Shown here: positions 49,395-58,247 of the stretch, piece after piece | How the letters are laid out: each line of letters opens with the position of its first letter | Position numbering within the stretch: the first letter of the stretch is position 1 | Assembly (NCBI GenBank): GCA_003240755.1 | Contig: QFNF01000040.1 | Location: 15,231 to 79,230 of the forward strand | Reading direction: 5' to 3' | DNA from: Sphingomonas hengshuiensis | Lineage (GTDB): Bacteria; Pseudomonadota; Alphaproteobacteria; Sphingomonadales; Sphingomonadaceae | DNA length: 64,000 bases | Made by a program: the position numbers and the translations under genes | The notes under the pieces: model-generated | Seen by the model: the letters and a program-made list of their open reading frames with translations, nothing else | What the model was told of the DNA's origin: nothing | The model's database searches: none

Positions 49395-51353
49395 TTACCG
49401 AAGCGGCAGGTTGAAGGGTGCGGCCGGCAGGTCGGCCCCGTCGAACAGGTTGACGAACGGCGCGTCGGACCAGGCATAGCGGATCGCCGTCACGTCCGGC
49501 CGATTGGCGCCGGGCAGGATGATTGTATCGCCCTGCACCACGCCGTCGACGAAACTGCACGTCGTCCCCGCACACCGTTCGAACCCGATCGCCCCCGCCC
49601 CGCCATAGCGTTGCAGGCCCCCGGTCACGTTGCGGAACCGGACGACGACATCGCCGCCCTGCCGTACCGCCTCGCTCGCTTCCGGGCCGGTGCGCGGGCC
49701 GCCCCGGCCATAGGCGACGACACGCGCCAGCCGGGCGAGGCGTTCGCCCACGACCTTCTTTTGCGCCGGATGAATGTCGAACCGGTCGCCGACGTCGATC
49801 GTCACGGCGAGGCCGGCATGGCTGTCGGCGGCGACCGCCCCGGCCTGTGCCTGTCGCAATGCTGCCCAGCCCGAATCGGTCGGAACGGTCTGCGCCTTGC
49901 CGAACGCGGTAAGCTGTACGACGAGGAACGGCAGGTCGGGCGCGGCAAAGGTGCTGCGCCAGTCGGCCATCAAGGCGCGCAGCAAGGCGCGGTAGGTACC
50001 CGCTTCACCGGCGTTCGATTCCCCCTGGTACCACGCGGCGAGTTTCACGCCGTAACCCGACAGTGGCGCGATCATGCCGTTGTAGAGCGTCGTGAGGCTG
50101 TTCGGTACCTCCCACGGCGCGGGGGCGACGCGCACATCGTCCTTGACCGGCGTGCCGATCCGGTAGCGCCACGGGCCCGACAACGGCACGACCGCGCCAT
50201 CGGCCAGTCCGATCGCGCGGTTCGACACGTTGGTGAACGCCATTCGCCCGTTCGCCTTCACCGCGCGGATCGCAACGACGTTGCGACCGGCCTGCAGCAC
50301 GCTGGCGGGCAGGTCGTAGTTGCGCCATGCCCAGTCGATGCTGCCGCCGCCGACATAGCGCCCGTTGACATAGGTTTCATCGAACCTGCCGATCGGACCC
50401 AGTTGGATATGGCGACCCGCTGCGGCCTGTTCGGGAGTGAGGTCGACCGTGGTACGCAACCAGACCGTACCCGCGATCCCTGCGCGATCGGCGGCGGAAA
50501 GTTGCCCGTCATCGGCGGGAACGATGGACCAGCGACGGTCGTCGAAGGCCGCCGCGCGGAACGGGCGTTCGGCGACTGCTGCAGGATCAACCCTCTCCCA
50601 CATCCGTTCCCGGCGGACGCCATCGGCGGCAATCGCCGCTGCGGGATCGCGGCCATAGGTCGCGACCGCCGTCAGACCCGGGCCGAATCCCGGCAGCTTG
50701 CCGAGCGCCGACGCGCTCATCCAGCTCTCGATCCGGGTGCCCCCCCATTCGGATGCGATGAAGCCGATCGGAACCTTTTCGGTCGTCCGAAGCGATCGCG
50801 CCATGAAGTAGCAGACGGCGGAAGCGTCACCGACCGTCTCGGGCGATACCTGCCGCCACGCCGCCCGCGCAGGAAGGTCGGCGGCCGGAACCGCGCGGCT
50901 GGTATCGGGAATGGTGACGAAACGCAGATCGGCGTCGTTGGCGGCGGCAATGACCTCCAGTCCGGTGGCGTGCCTGACCTGAAATTCCATGTTAGACTGG
51001 CCGCCGCACAGGAACACGTCACCGACCATGATGTCCGACAATCGCTGCGCGGTCGCCGCACGACCGGCGACCTCCAGCGTGTAGGGCCCGCCCGCCTTCA
51101 TCGCGGGCAGCATCGCGCGCCACGTGCCGTCCGCCCTGGTGACGGCAGTCGCACTGCGCTCGCCCAGCCGCACCGTCACCGTTTCCCCTGCCGCCGCCGT
51201 GCCCCACACGGCGATCGGCCGGTCGCGTTGCAGGACGCCATGGTCCGCGAAGATATGCGCGAAGCTGGGCGCCGCCGTCTGCGCCGCCACGGGCGCGGCC
51301 CCCGCCAGCAACGTCGCGGCGATACCCGGCATCCATCCCCCGACCGAACGCAT
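49395..51353 (-). CDS. Sialate O-acetylesterase family protein (SGNH hydrolase)
   Basis: 652 residues with a signal peptide (ending PVAAQ) and the architecture of 9-O-acetylesterases. The FLCGGQSNMEF block contains the nucleophilic serine; an inserted jellyroll-like region (FDETYVNGRYVGGGSIDWAW) follows. AAWYQGESNAGEAGTY and the Asp/His pair in VTIDVGDRFDIHPAQKK complete the catalytic site. GGGGGAGG gives a strong ribosome-binding site before the ATG. TGTGAGCGCTATCC just upstream resembles half of a LacI-type operator. It probably removes acetyl groups from plant or host glycans. The GntR regulator gene lies upstream on the same strand. Confidence 0.9.
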   Translation of the reverse strand: MRSVGGWMPGIAATLLAGAAPVAAQTAAPSFAHIFADHGVLQRDRPIAVWGTAAAGETVTVRLGERSATAVTRADGTWRAMLPAMKAGGPYTLEVAGRAATAQRLSDIMVGDVFLCGGQSNMEFQVRHATGLEVIAAANDADLRFVTIPDTSRAVPAADLPARAAWRQVSPETVGDASAVCYFMARSLRTTEKVPIGFIASEWGGTRIESWMSASALGKLPGFGPGLTAVATYGRDPAAAIAADGVRRERMWERVDPAAVAERPFRAAAFDDRRWSIVPADDGQLSAADRAGIAGTVWLRTTVDLTPEQAAAGRHIQLGPIGRFDETYVNGRYVGGGSIDWAWRNYDLPASVLQAGRNVVAIRAVKANGRMAFTNVSNRAIGLADGAVVPLSGPWRYRIGTPVKDDVRVAPAPWEVPNSLTTLYNGMIAPLSGYGVKLAAWYQGESNAGEAGTYRALLRALMADWRSTFAAPDLPFLVVQLTAFGKAQTVPTDSGWAALRQAQAGAVAADSHAGLAVTIDVGDRFDIHPAQKKVVGERLARLARVVAYGRGGPRTGPEASEAVRQGGDVVVRFRNVTGGLQRYGGAGAIGFERCAGTTCSFVDGVVQGDTIILPGANRPDVTAIRYAWSDAPFVNLFDGADLPAAPFNLPLR

Positions 51354-51415
51354 AAATCCTCCCCCAATTTCGTGTGAGCGCTATCCTGACGCAGCGCGGT
51401 TAGGTGCGCCAGCCC

Positions 51416-52192
51416 TCACATCGCGGAGCGGGTATCCTCCAGTGCCAGCGATACCAGTGCGGTCATCGCCTCCTCCGCCCCGCGCGGATCGCTCGCGACG
51501 ACCGCATCGAACACCCGCGCGTGATCGGGTACCGGATCGCGCGGAAGGGCGCGCTGCCGCTGCTTGAACTGCGTGGTCCAGTTCACCGCCGCGCCGATAC
51601 TGGCGCTCAGCGCGACGAACGTCTCGTTATGCGTGGCGTAGATCAGCGCGTCGTGGAAATCGCGGTCGGCGGCGCGCCCCGCCTCGGTGGCCAGCGTGTG
51701 GCGGCGCATACCGGCCAGCGCCTGCTTGAGCGCCCTGATATCCTCCTTGTCGCGGCGTTCGGCGGCGAGGCGGGCCACCGCAGGTTCGACCACCGCGCGC
51801 AGTTCGAACAGCCCACGGATGAACTGCAGGTTCGGCTCGCCGTCGAACGCCCATGCCAGCACCATCGGGTCGAGGAAGTTCCAACGGCGCCGTGGCAGCA
51901 CGCGCGTACCGATCTTCGGCCGGCTTTCGACCAGTCCCTTGGCGGTCAGGACCTGCACCGCCTCGCGATAGGCGCTGCGCGATACGTCCAGCGCCTCGGC
52001 ATTGGCGACCTCGCCGGTCAGCAACTCGCCGGGGGCGATGCGGCCCGATACGATCGCGGTGCCCAGATAATGCGCAACCGCCCCGCGCAGGCGTCGCCCC
52101 GACCCTCTGCGCGTCGCACCGCCGCCAATTTCCGATGCCGGTTCGACAGGGAGATGGGCTTCGGCGGCGTCCTGCCCGTCGTTCGTGCTCAC
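51416..52192 (-). CDS. FadR/FCD-type GntR transcriptional regulator
   Basis: 258 residues. A winged helix at about 33-100 (LGTAIVSGRIAPGELLTGEV, then LDVSRSAYREAVQVLTAKGL) is followed by an all-helical FCD domain with acid/His metal or ligand positions (FELRAVVEPAVARLAAER, DRDFHDALIYATHN, DHARVFDAVVA). Such regulators commonly respond to sugar acids. The adjacent esterase gene is the likely target, by position only. The predicted promoter is 110 bp upstream of the ATG. Confidence 0.88.
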   Translation of the reverse strand: MSTNDGQDAAEAHLPVEPASEIGGGATRRGSGRRLRGAVAHYLGTAIVSGRIAPGELLTGEVANAEALDVSRSAYREAVQVLTAKGLVESRPKIGTRVLPRRRWNFLDPMVLAWAFDGEPNLQFIRGLFELRAVVEPAVARLAAERRDKEDIRALKQALAGMRRHTLATEAGRAADRDFHDALIYATHNETFVALSASIGAAVNWTTQFKQRQRALPRDPVPDHARVFDAVVASDPRGAEEAMTALVSLALEDTRSAM

Positions 52193-52302
52193 GCGGCTTC
52201 CTCTCCTGCCCCGATCCGCGCGGTCGCCGTGACGCTGGCAGCGGTCGGATGATGTGGTGGTAATATGACGCGTTCCATCATGCCGGGCGATGACGCGCGA
52301 TG

Positions 52303-52328
52303 CTAGGCAGCCATGTTCCGTGCGTCAA
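52303..52328 (-). promoter_or_regulatory. Predicted gntR promoter
   Basis: On the minus strand: TTGACG (52328-52323), a 14-base spacer and GCCTAG (52308-52303). TTGACGC is an exact match to the alphaproteobacterial -35 consensus, making this the best promoter in the window. Confidence 0.6.
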
Positions 52329-52533
52329 ATGCAGCAGGTCCTCGCTTCCAAGGTCATCGGGTCAGCGCGCCTTCCCCGCCTGACAGAAAGACACTGACTC
52401 TGCCCGCGCCATCGAATAGCCCGACTGTTCACGCTTTCAAATGGCAGATGAAGAAGAGCGATCCACCGACGGGTTTCTGCAACAACGCCTGCTCCTGAAC
52501 GCCGGCGACATGCGACATCCAGCGACATAACTC

Positions 52534-52557
52534 CATCACGACACCATGATCGTGATG
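52534..52557 (-). terminator. Hairpin downstream of tRNA-Arg genes
   Basis: CATCACGA / TCGTGATG, a perfect 8-bp stem with an 8-base loop, 23 bp past the 3' end of the second tRNA-Arg. No T-run. A possible terminator or processing signal. Confidence 0.35.
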
Positions 52558-52580
52558 CGGCATCCGAAGATATGTGGAAA

Positions 52581-52657
52581 TGGCGCGCCCGGAACGATTC
52601 GAACGTCCGACCCTCAGATTCGTAGTCTGATGCTCTATCCAGCTGAGCTACGGGCGC
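52581..52657 (-). tRNA. tRNA-Arg (anticodon ACG), distal copy
   Basis: 77 nt, beginning GCGCCCGTAGCTCAGCTGG and ending CGGGCGC-G-CCA with CCA encoded. The anticodon stem-loop CAGACTACGAATCTG exposes ACG (read as ICG), and the T-arm GGACGTTCGAATCGTTCC is intact. Identical to the copy at 52686-52762; 28 bp separate them. Confidence 0.97.
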
Positions 52658-52685
52658 ATACCGGCCTTTTCGACCTGGTTTCCAC

Positions 52686-52762
52686 TGGCGCGCCCGGAAC
52701 GATTCGAACGTCCGACCCTCAGATTCGTAGTCTGATGCTCTATCCAGCTGAGCTACGGGCGC
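52686..52762 (-). tRNA. tRNA-Arg (anticodon ACG), promoter-proximal copy
   Basis: Identical 77-nt tRNA with encoded CCA, the first of the tandem pair when read on the minus strand. The predicted promoter lies 18-43 bp upstream; both copies should be on one precursor. Confidence 0.97.
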
Positions 52763-52779
52763 GCTGTGGAGGCCGCGTG

Positions 52780-52805
52780 CTAGAGGGGGAAGCGGAGCGT
52801 GGCAA
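52780..52805 (-). promoter_or_regulatory. Predicted promoter of the tRNA-Arg pair
   Basis: On the minus strand: TTGCCA (52805-52800), a 14-base spacer and CTCTAG (52785-52780), followed by CA. The mature tRNA 5' end is 18 bp further on, so the leader is short. Confidence 0.55.
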
Positions 52806-52845
52806 GCCCGTTGTGCGAATTTTTTTGGGTGCGTATCGAGAGGTC

Positions 52846-53340
52846 ATGACCCGTGCGCCCCATTCCCCCGTCCTGTTCGCTGTCCTGTTATCGGCCTGTG
52901 CCGCGCCGGCGGGGAATTATCCCTCGCTGCTGCCGCGTCCGATCGAACGGATCAGCCTGGCCGAGCCGATCCGACCGGCCGCGGTCGCCACACCCGACCC
53001 TGCGCTGGATACGAAGATCGCCGCGCTCGATCGTGACGTCGCCGGCGCCGCGCGCGCGTTCGACGCGGCGGTGGCGCGCGTCCGCCCGACGGTGGAAGCC
53101 GCGAAGGGGAGCAGCGAGGGCAGCGAGCGGTGGCTTGGTGCGCAGGTGGCACTGGCGGAACTGGACGTCGCGCGGACCGCCATCGACATACCGCTCGGCG
53201 ATCTGGAACGGCTGGCCATCGACCGTGCGGCGGCTGGCGCCCCGCCCTACCCCGCGCTCGACGCGGCGGCGGCGCGGGCGACCGAAGCGGCGACGGCGCA
53301 GCGGGCTACCATCGCCGCGCTCGGCGCAGCCCTGCGCTGA
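52846..53340 (+). CDS. Small putative lipoprotein of unknown function
   Basis: 164 residues. The N-terminal hydrophobic run ends in LLSACAAPAG with a lipobox cysteine. The mature part is mostly Ala-rich helix (TKIAALDRDVAGAARAFDAAV; ERWLGAQVALAELDVARTAI), possibly a coiled coil. GAGAGGT precedes the ATG. The frame is open far upstream across the tRNA genes, but only this start gives a sensible protein. Its stop codon directly abuts the stop of the convergent MFS/spermidine-synthase gene. Confidence 0.8.
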   Translation: MTRAPHSPVLFAVLLSACAAPAGNYPSLLPRPIERISLAEPIRPAAVATPDPALDTKIAALDRDVAGAARAFDAAVARVRPTVEAAKGSSEGSERWLGAQVALAELDVARTAIDIPLGDLERLAIDRAAAGAPPYPALDAAAARATEAATAQRATIAALGAALR

Positions 53341-55536
53341 CTATTCGAGCGCGCGCAACACCGGCAGGATCGATGCATAGTCGTCGGTCCATGGATCGGT
53401 GTCGGTGATCGGCAACGGCTCCCATGCGTTGCCGTCGGCCAGCAGCGTCGCGAGCACTTCGGGATCGCGGGTCAGGGCGATCCATACCGACCCCGTATCC
53501 GTCCCGCTCGACGACGCCGGCTGATAGGGAAGCTGCGCCGCCATCCATCCACTCGCCGTCCGCGCCACGACCGGCGACAGGTCGAGATAGCGGTTCGACA
53601 CATGTACCAGCAACAGCCCGCGCCTGCCCAATACCCGGCCATAGGTATCGAACGCCTCGCGCGTCATCAGGTGCATCGGCACGGCGTCGGATGAGAAGGC
53701 ATCGAGCGCCAGCAGGTCGAGACTGCCCGAAGGTTCTTCCGACAGGCTGAGCCGCGCATCGCCCACCACGATCTGCGCATCGGGGGCGCAGCGTTCGAGG
53801 AACGTGAACGCGCCAGAATCGCGTGCAATCCGCACCACGACCGGATCGATCTCGTAGAAGCGCCAGTGCTGCCCCGGTTGCGCGTAACAGGCGAGCGTAC
53901 CGGTTCCCAACCCGACGATACCGATCCGCGCGCCGGGGCCGTAGATCGTCGGTGCGGCGCGCAAAGCCTCCCCCACCCCCGATTGCGGGACATAATAGGT
54001 GGTCGGCGTACACTCGCGCTCGGGCGTGCCGGTCAACTGGATGCCGTGCAGCGTCGTGCCATGCTGCAACTCGTTGACGTCCTTGCCGCGCATGATCGTA
54101 TAGACACCGAAATAGCTGCGCGTGCGGGCTCCGGGTTCGAGCGACAGGGCCAGTGCGCGATAGCCGCCGAACAGGAACAGTGCTCCGGCCAGCGCGAAGA
54201 CGAATGGCACGCGCGAGCCGATCGCGATCACGCCGACGACGATGATGCCGAAAAAGGCCAGCACGTCCGGCTTGCCGCCCAATATCGCCCCCGGATTGAG
54301 CAGGCCGAGAACGACCAGTCCCGCCACGGCCAGCAGCGCCGCGACCCGCAGCCTGACCCCGCCCGCCTGCCACAGGCGCTGCGTGGCCGGCAGCAGAAAG
54401 GGCAACGGGGCGAGGATGCCGGCGGCAAGGATCAGCAACGGATATTCATAGGTCCAGTCGAACAGCACCGGCGCTATCAATCCGGCGAACACGCCGCCCA
54501 GCGCCCCGCCGACCGACATGGCCAGATAGAACCCCGTCAGCCGTGCCGGTTCGGGCCGAAGCGCATACATCCGCGCGTGCAGCGTCACCGAGACCGCGAA
54601 CAGCAACATCAGTGCCGCCAGCGCGCTCAGCAGCGGATAGTCATGGTGCCCGCCGATCATCATCCCGCCGAACACCAGGATGGTGATCGGCGCATAGGCG
54701 GTGATCGCGTTTGCGAGCCCGCGCCGGTCGGCGAATGCGACGGTGAAGCTCAGCAGGTACAGCCCCAGCGGCAGTACCCACAGCAACGGCACCGCAACGA
54801 TATCGGTCGTCAGGAAGGTCGAGGTGGCGAGCATCAACCCCGACGGCACCAGTGCCAGCACGATCCAGTGCAGAACGCGCAGCCGCCCCGGCGCTTCGCC
54901 CCTGTCCGGCGTCAGCGCCTGTTCGCGCCGGTGCGGCAACAGCCACGCGCACCCGATTACCAGCACCAACACCAGCGCATAGCCGATGCTCCAGCCCCAG
55001 CTTTGTCCTTTCAGCGGCAGCAGCGGTTCGACCAGCAGGGGATAGGCGAGCAGCCCGGCAAAGCTGCCGACGTTCGACGCCGCATACAGCGCGTACGGAT
55101 CGCGCCCCGGACAGACGAACGCGAACCAGCGCTGCAACAGCGGCGCCTGCGCCGAAATGGCGAAGAACAGCGGGCCGATCGATGCGGCGAGGAGCCACGG
55201 CGTCCACAATGCCGGCTCGACCCCGGCCGGCGTCGGCGTGCGATCGACCCCGATCGGCAGCCACACCGCCGCGCACAGCAGGAGGAGGATATGCACTGCT
55301 GCCTGCGCCTTGGGCATCAGCTTGCCGAGCAGATGGGCATAGGCATAGCCGCCGAGCAGCAGCGCCTGATACACCAGCATCGCCGAATTCCACACCGCCG
55401 GCGCGCCGCCAAGCTGCGGCAGGGCCATGCGCGCGACCATCGGCTGCACGAGGAACAGGAGGAACGATCCGGCCAGGATCGTCGCGACGAACATCCAGCG
55501 GACCGGCCAGCCCGCGGTACGATCGGGGGATGTCAC
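53341..55536 (-). CDS. Fused MFS-like membrane domain and spermidine-synthase-like protein
   Basis: 731 residues. About twelve hydrophobic segments (residues 15-480) make a transporter-like membrane part. A spermidine-synthase-type Rossmann domain follows at about 510-731 (RIGIVGLGTGTLACYAQPGQ, FYEIDPVVVRIA, VVGDARLSL, LALDAFSSDAVP). Similar fused proteins are common in proteobacteria; substrate unknown, and the polyamine-synthase active site has not been verified. The start is GTG 55536, overlapping the GNAT stop (GTGA). Confidence 0.9.
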   Translation of the reverse strand: MTSPDRTAGWPVRWMFVATILAGSFLLFLVQPMVARMALPQLGGAPAVWNSAMLVYQALLLGGYAYAHLLGKLMPKAQAAVHILLLLCAAVWLPIGVDRTPTPAGVEPALWTPWLLAASIGPLFFAISAQAPLLQRWFAFVCPGRDPYALYAASNVGSFAGLLAYPLLVEPLLPLKGQSWGWSIGYALVLVLVIGCAWLLPHRREQALTPDRGEAPGRLRVLHWIVLALVPSGLMLATSTFLTTDIVAVPLLWVLPLGLYLLSFTVAFADRRGLANAITAYAPITILVFGGMMIGGHHDYPLLSALAALMLLFAVSVTLHARMYALRPEPARLTGFYLAMSVGGALGGVFAGLIAPVLFDWTYEYPLLILAAGILAPLPFLLPATQRLWQAGGVRLRVAALLAVAGLVVLGLLNPGAILGGKPDVLAFFGIIVVGVIAIGSRVPFVFALAGALFLFGGYRALALSLEPGARTRSYFGVYTIMRGKDVNELQHGTTLHGIQLTGTPERECTPTTYYVPQSGVGEALRAAPTIYGPGARIGIVGLGTGTLACYAQPGQHWRFYEIDPVVVRIARDSGAFTFLERCAPDAQIVVGDARLSLSEEPSGSLDLLALDAFSSDAVPMHLMTREAFDTYGRVLGRRGLLLVHVSNRYLDLSPVVARTASGWMAAQLPYQPASSSGTDTGSVWIALTRDPEVLATLLADGNAWEPLPITDTDPWTDDYASILPVLRALE

Positions 55537-56059
55537 GTGCGCGATTTCCAGTAAGTGATGTGCCGCTTGAGCGGGCTGTCATCGGGCATGATCGGGTGGT
55601 CGAAATCGGCATCGGGATCGCGCACCATGCCGATCCGCTCCATCAACCTCCAACTGCGGGTATTGGCGGGAACGGTGATCGCTCCGATCCGGTCGACCGG
55701 CAGGTTGGCAAAGCCCCAAGCCAGCGATGCCGCTGCCGCCTCGGACGCGAAACCCCGGCCCCAATGATCGCGACCGAAGCGCCAGCCTATCTCCACCGAT
55801 CCTTCGAGCGGCGTACCGGCCGCGCCCGGCTTCAACCCGCACACGCCGACAAATGCTCCACCGACGCGATCCTCGACGCTCCAGAAACAATAGCCGAGAT
55901 CGCGTTGATACCCGTTCTGCCGCGCGATCGCCGCATCGACATCGGCATCGGCAGGCAGGGGGTTGAGGAACTGCATGACGTCCTGATCGGCGACATGTGA
56001 CAGGATCACCCCGCGATCACGCGCCTCATAGGGGCGCAGGATCAACCGGTCGGTATCGA

Positions 56060-56063
<4 letters not shown>
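55533..56063 (-). CDS. GNAT-family N-acetyltransferase (RimJ/RimL-like)
   Basis: 176 residues from GTG 56063, which overlaps the hemB stop (GTGA). VIDTDRLILRPYEARD is the standard RimJ/RimL-type N-terminus. The acetyl-CoA binding loop is RDHWGRGFASEAAAASLAWG, followed by NTRSWRLMERIGM. Substrate is probably a protein N-terminus or a small amine; context does not decide. It sits between hemB and the MFS/spermidine-synthase gene in a tightly coupled run. Confidence 0.88.
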
Positions 56064-57046
<983 letters not shown>

Positions 57047-57129
57047 GGCGCGACTTGTGGGCCAAGCCCGACACGCGATCAACCCAAACTCGCGTGGGTC
57101 CATTTTCGTTACGGAACGTTACCGACCCC

Positions 57130-58014
57130 ATGAACCCGATCCGTACCGCCGCCCTGATCGTCAACGCCCGGTCGCGCAGCGGCCAGGCGCAGTTTGCCGA
57201 GGCGTGCAGCGCATTGCGGGATGCCCCGTTCAAGGTCGACGCCCATGCGGTCGAAGACCCGGCGGAGTTGGTCCCGACCCTGCAACGAGCACTGTCGGCC
57301 GCGCCGGATCTGGTGATCCTTGGCGGCGGTGACGGCACGATCAGCAGCCTGGTCGATCATCTGCTAGGCCATGACGTGATCCTGGGGGTGCTGCCATTTG
57401 GCACCGCCAACAGCTTCTGCCGGACGCTCGACATCCCGCTCGACATTGCCGGGGCGGTCGAGGTGCTGAAAACCGGCCGGCCGCGCCGCATCGACCTGGG
57501 GATGATCGATGGCGATTATTTCGCGAACTGCGCCGCGATCGGCCTGTCGCCCCAGATCGCGAAGACGGTGCCGCACGGCGTCAAGAAACTGTTCGGCCGC
57601 GTCGGCTATCTCGCTTGGGCGTCGCTGCAGTTCGCGAAATTCCACCCCTTCGAACTGATCGTCGGGCAGGGAGCGACCGCCAAGCGGATGCAGGCGACCG
57701 AAGTCCGCATTTCCAACGGCCGCTTTCACGGTGGCACCGAGCTGGTCGAGGAAGCACGGCTCGACAGCGGCGAGATCATCGTTCAGGTCGTTTGCGGCAA
57801 GGGCAAGCGCAGCCTGATCCGAAACTGGGCCGCCGCATTCTTCCGCCTCGATTCGCGGCGGGTCGATACGGTGACGTTCCACGGCCAGTCGCTGCGGATC
57901 GAAACGAACCCGCCATTACCGATCTCGATAGATGGCGAAGTGTTGGCGAAGACGCCGGTGATGGCAAAGATCGCCGCCGGCATCATCGAGGTGATGGCGC
58001 CGGTGGAGGGCTGA
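57130..58014 (+). CDS. Diacylglycerol/lipid kinase-like protein (YegS family)
   Basis: 294 residues with the DAG-kinase catalytic fold. AALIVNARSRSGQAQFAEA at the N-terminus and the nucleotide-binding LVILGGGDGTISSLVDHL are followed by LPFGTANSFCRTL. The C-terminal domain has FHGGTELVEEARLDSGEI and PISIDGEVLAKTP. Substrate is a diacylglycerol or sphingoid lipid, undetermined. ATG 57130 is used; an ATG at 57055 would add 25 residues lacking homology. Divergent from hemB. Confidence 0.9.
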   Translation: MNPIRTAALIVNARSRSGQAQFAEACSALRDAPFKVDAHAVEDPAELVPTLQRALSAAPDLVILGGGDGTISSLVDHLLGHDVILGVLPFGTANSFCRTLDIPLDIAGAVEVLKTGRPRRIDLGMIDGDYFANCAAIGLSPQIAKTVPHGVKKLFGRVGYLAWASLQFAKFHPFELIVGQGATAKRMQATEVRISNGRFHGGTELVEEARLDSGEIIVQVVCGKGKRSLIRNWAAAFFRLDSRRVDTVTFHGQSLRIETNPPLPISIDGEVLAKTPVMAKIAAGIIEVMAPVEG

Positions 58015-58024
58015 TTGCCCCATT

Positions 58025-58119
58025 CGTCGTCCCCGCGCAGGCGGGGACCCATATACGCTGACGTCGGCGATAGGGTCGAACCATGGCGTCACTGGATTCC
58101 CGCCTTCGCGGGAAGGACG
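58025..58119. repeat. Paired-hairpin intergenic repeat, copy 2
   Basis: Left hairpin GTCCCCGC-GCAG-GCGGGGAC (58029-58048) and right hairpin TTCCCGC-CTTC-GCGGGAA (58097-58114) form the ends of a 95-bp inverted unit (CGTCGTCCCCGC... to ...GCGGGAAGGACG). Same design as copy 1 but more diverged. Confidence 0.7.
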
Positions 58120-58141
58120 GAGGGGTGATTCAACCAAACCC

Positions 58142-58240
58142 CATCATTGCGGCGAAGGCTAGAATCCATTGTGTCGGGTGCTCACGGCAGGAACGCCGAC
58201 CTCACCCGATCCATCGATTCCGGCCTGCTCCGGAATGACG
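58142..58240. repeat. Paired-hairpin intergenic repeat, copy 3 (decayed left end)
   Basis: The right end ATTCCGG-CCTGCT-CCGGAAT followed by GACG (58217-58240) is intact. The left end CATCATTGCGGCGAAGGC (from 58142) is a degenerate version of the reverse complement. It sits directly after copy 2 and 8 bp before the valS stop. Confidence 0.6.
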
Positions 58241-58247
58241 TAGTGGA

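Larger units (their letters stand above)
52193..52580. other. Intergenic stretch between gntR and the tRNA-Arg pair
   Basis: 388 bp without a convincing gene. It contains the gntR promoter (52303-52328) and its 110-base leader, plus a small hairpin after the tRNA genes (52534-52557). A 61-codon open frame at 52313-52498 has no ribosome-binding site and no recognisable content, and is not annotated. Confidence 0.6.

Noticed and set aside
52313..52498. 61-codon frame between gntR and tRNA-Arg
   Set aside because: No RBS, overlaps the gntR promoter, no recognisable sequence.
52581..52762. tRNA-Arg pair as an attachment site of a genomic island
   Set aside because: No integrase, direct repeat of the tRNA 3' end or foreign base composition nearby; the second copy is a full gene.
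53866..55554. 562-codon plus-strand frame rich in Gln/Arg/His opposite the MFS/spermidine-synthase gene
   Set aside because: Composition of a complement frame of a Leu/Ala-rich membrane protein; no start signals.
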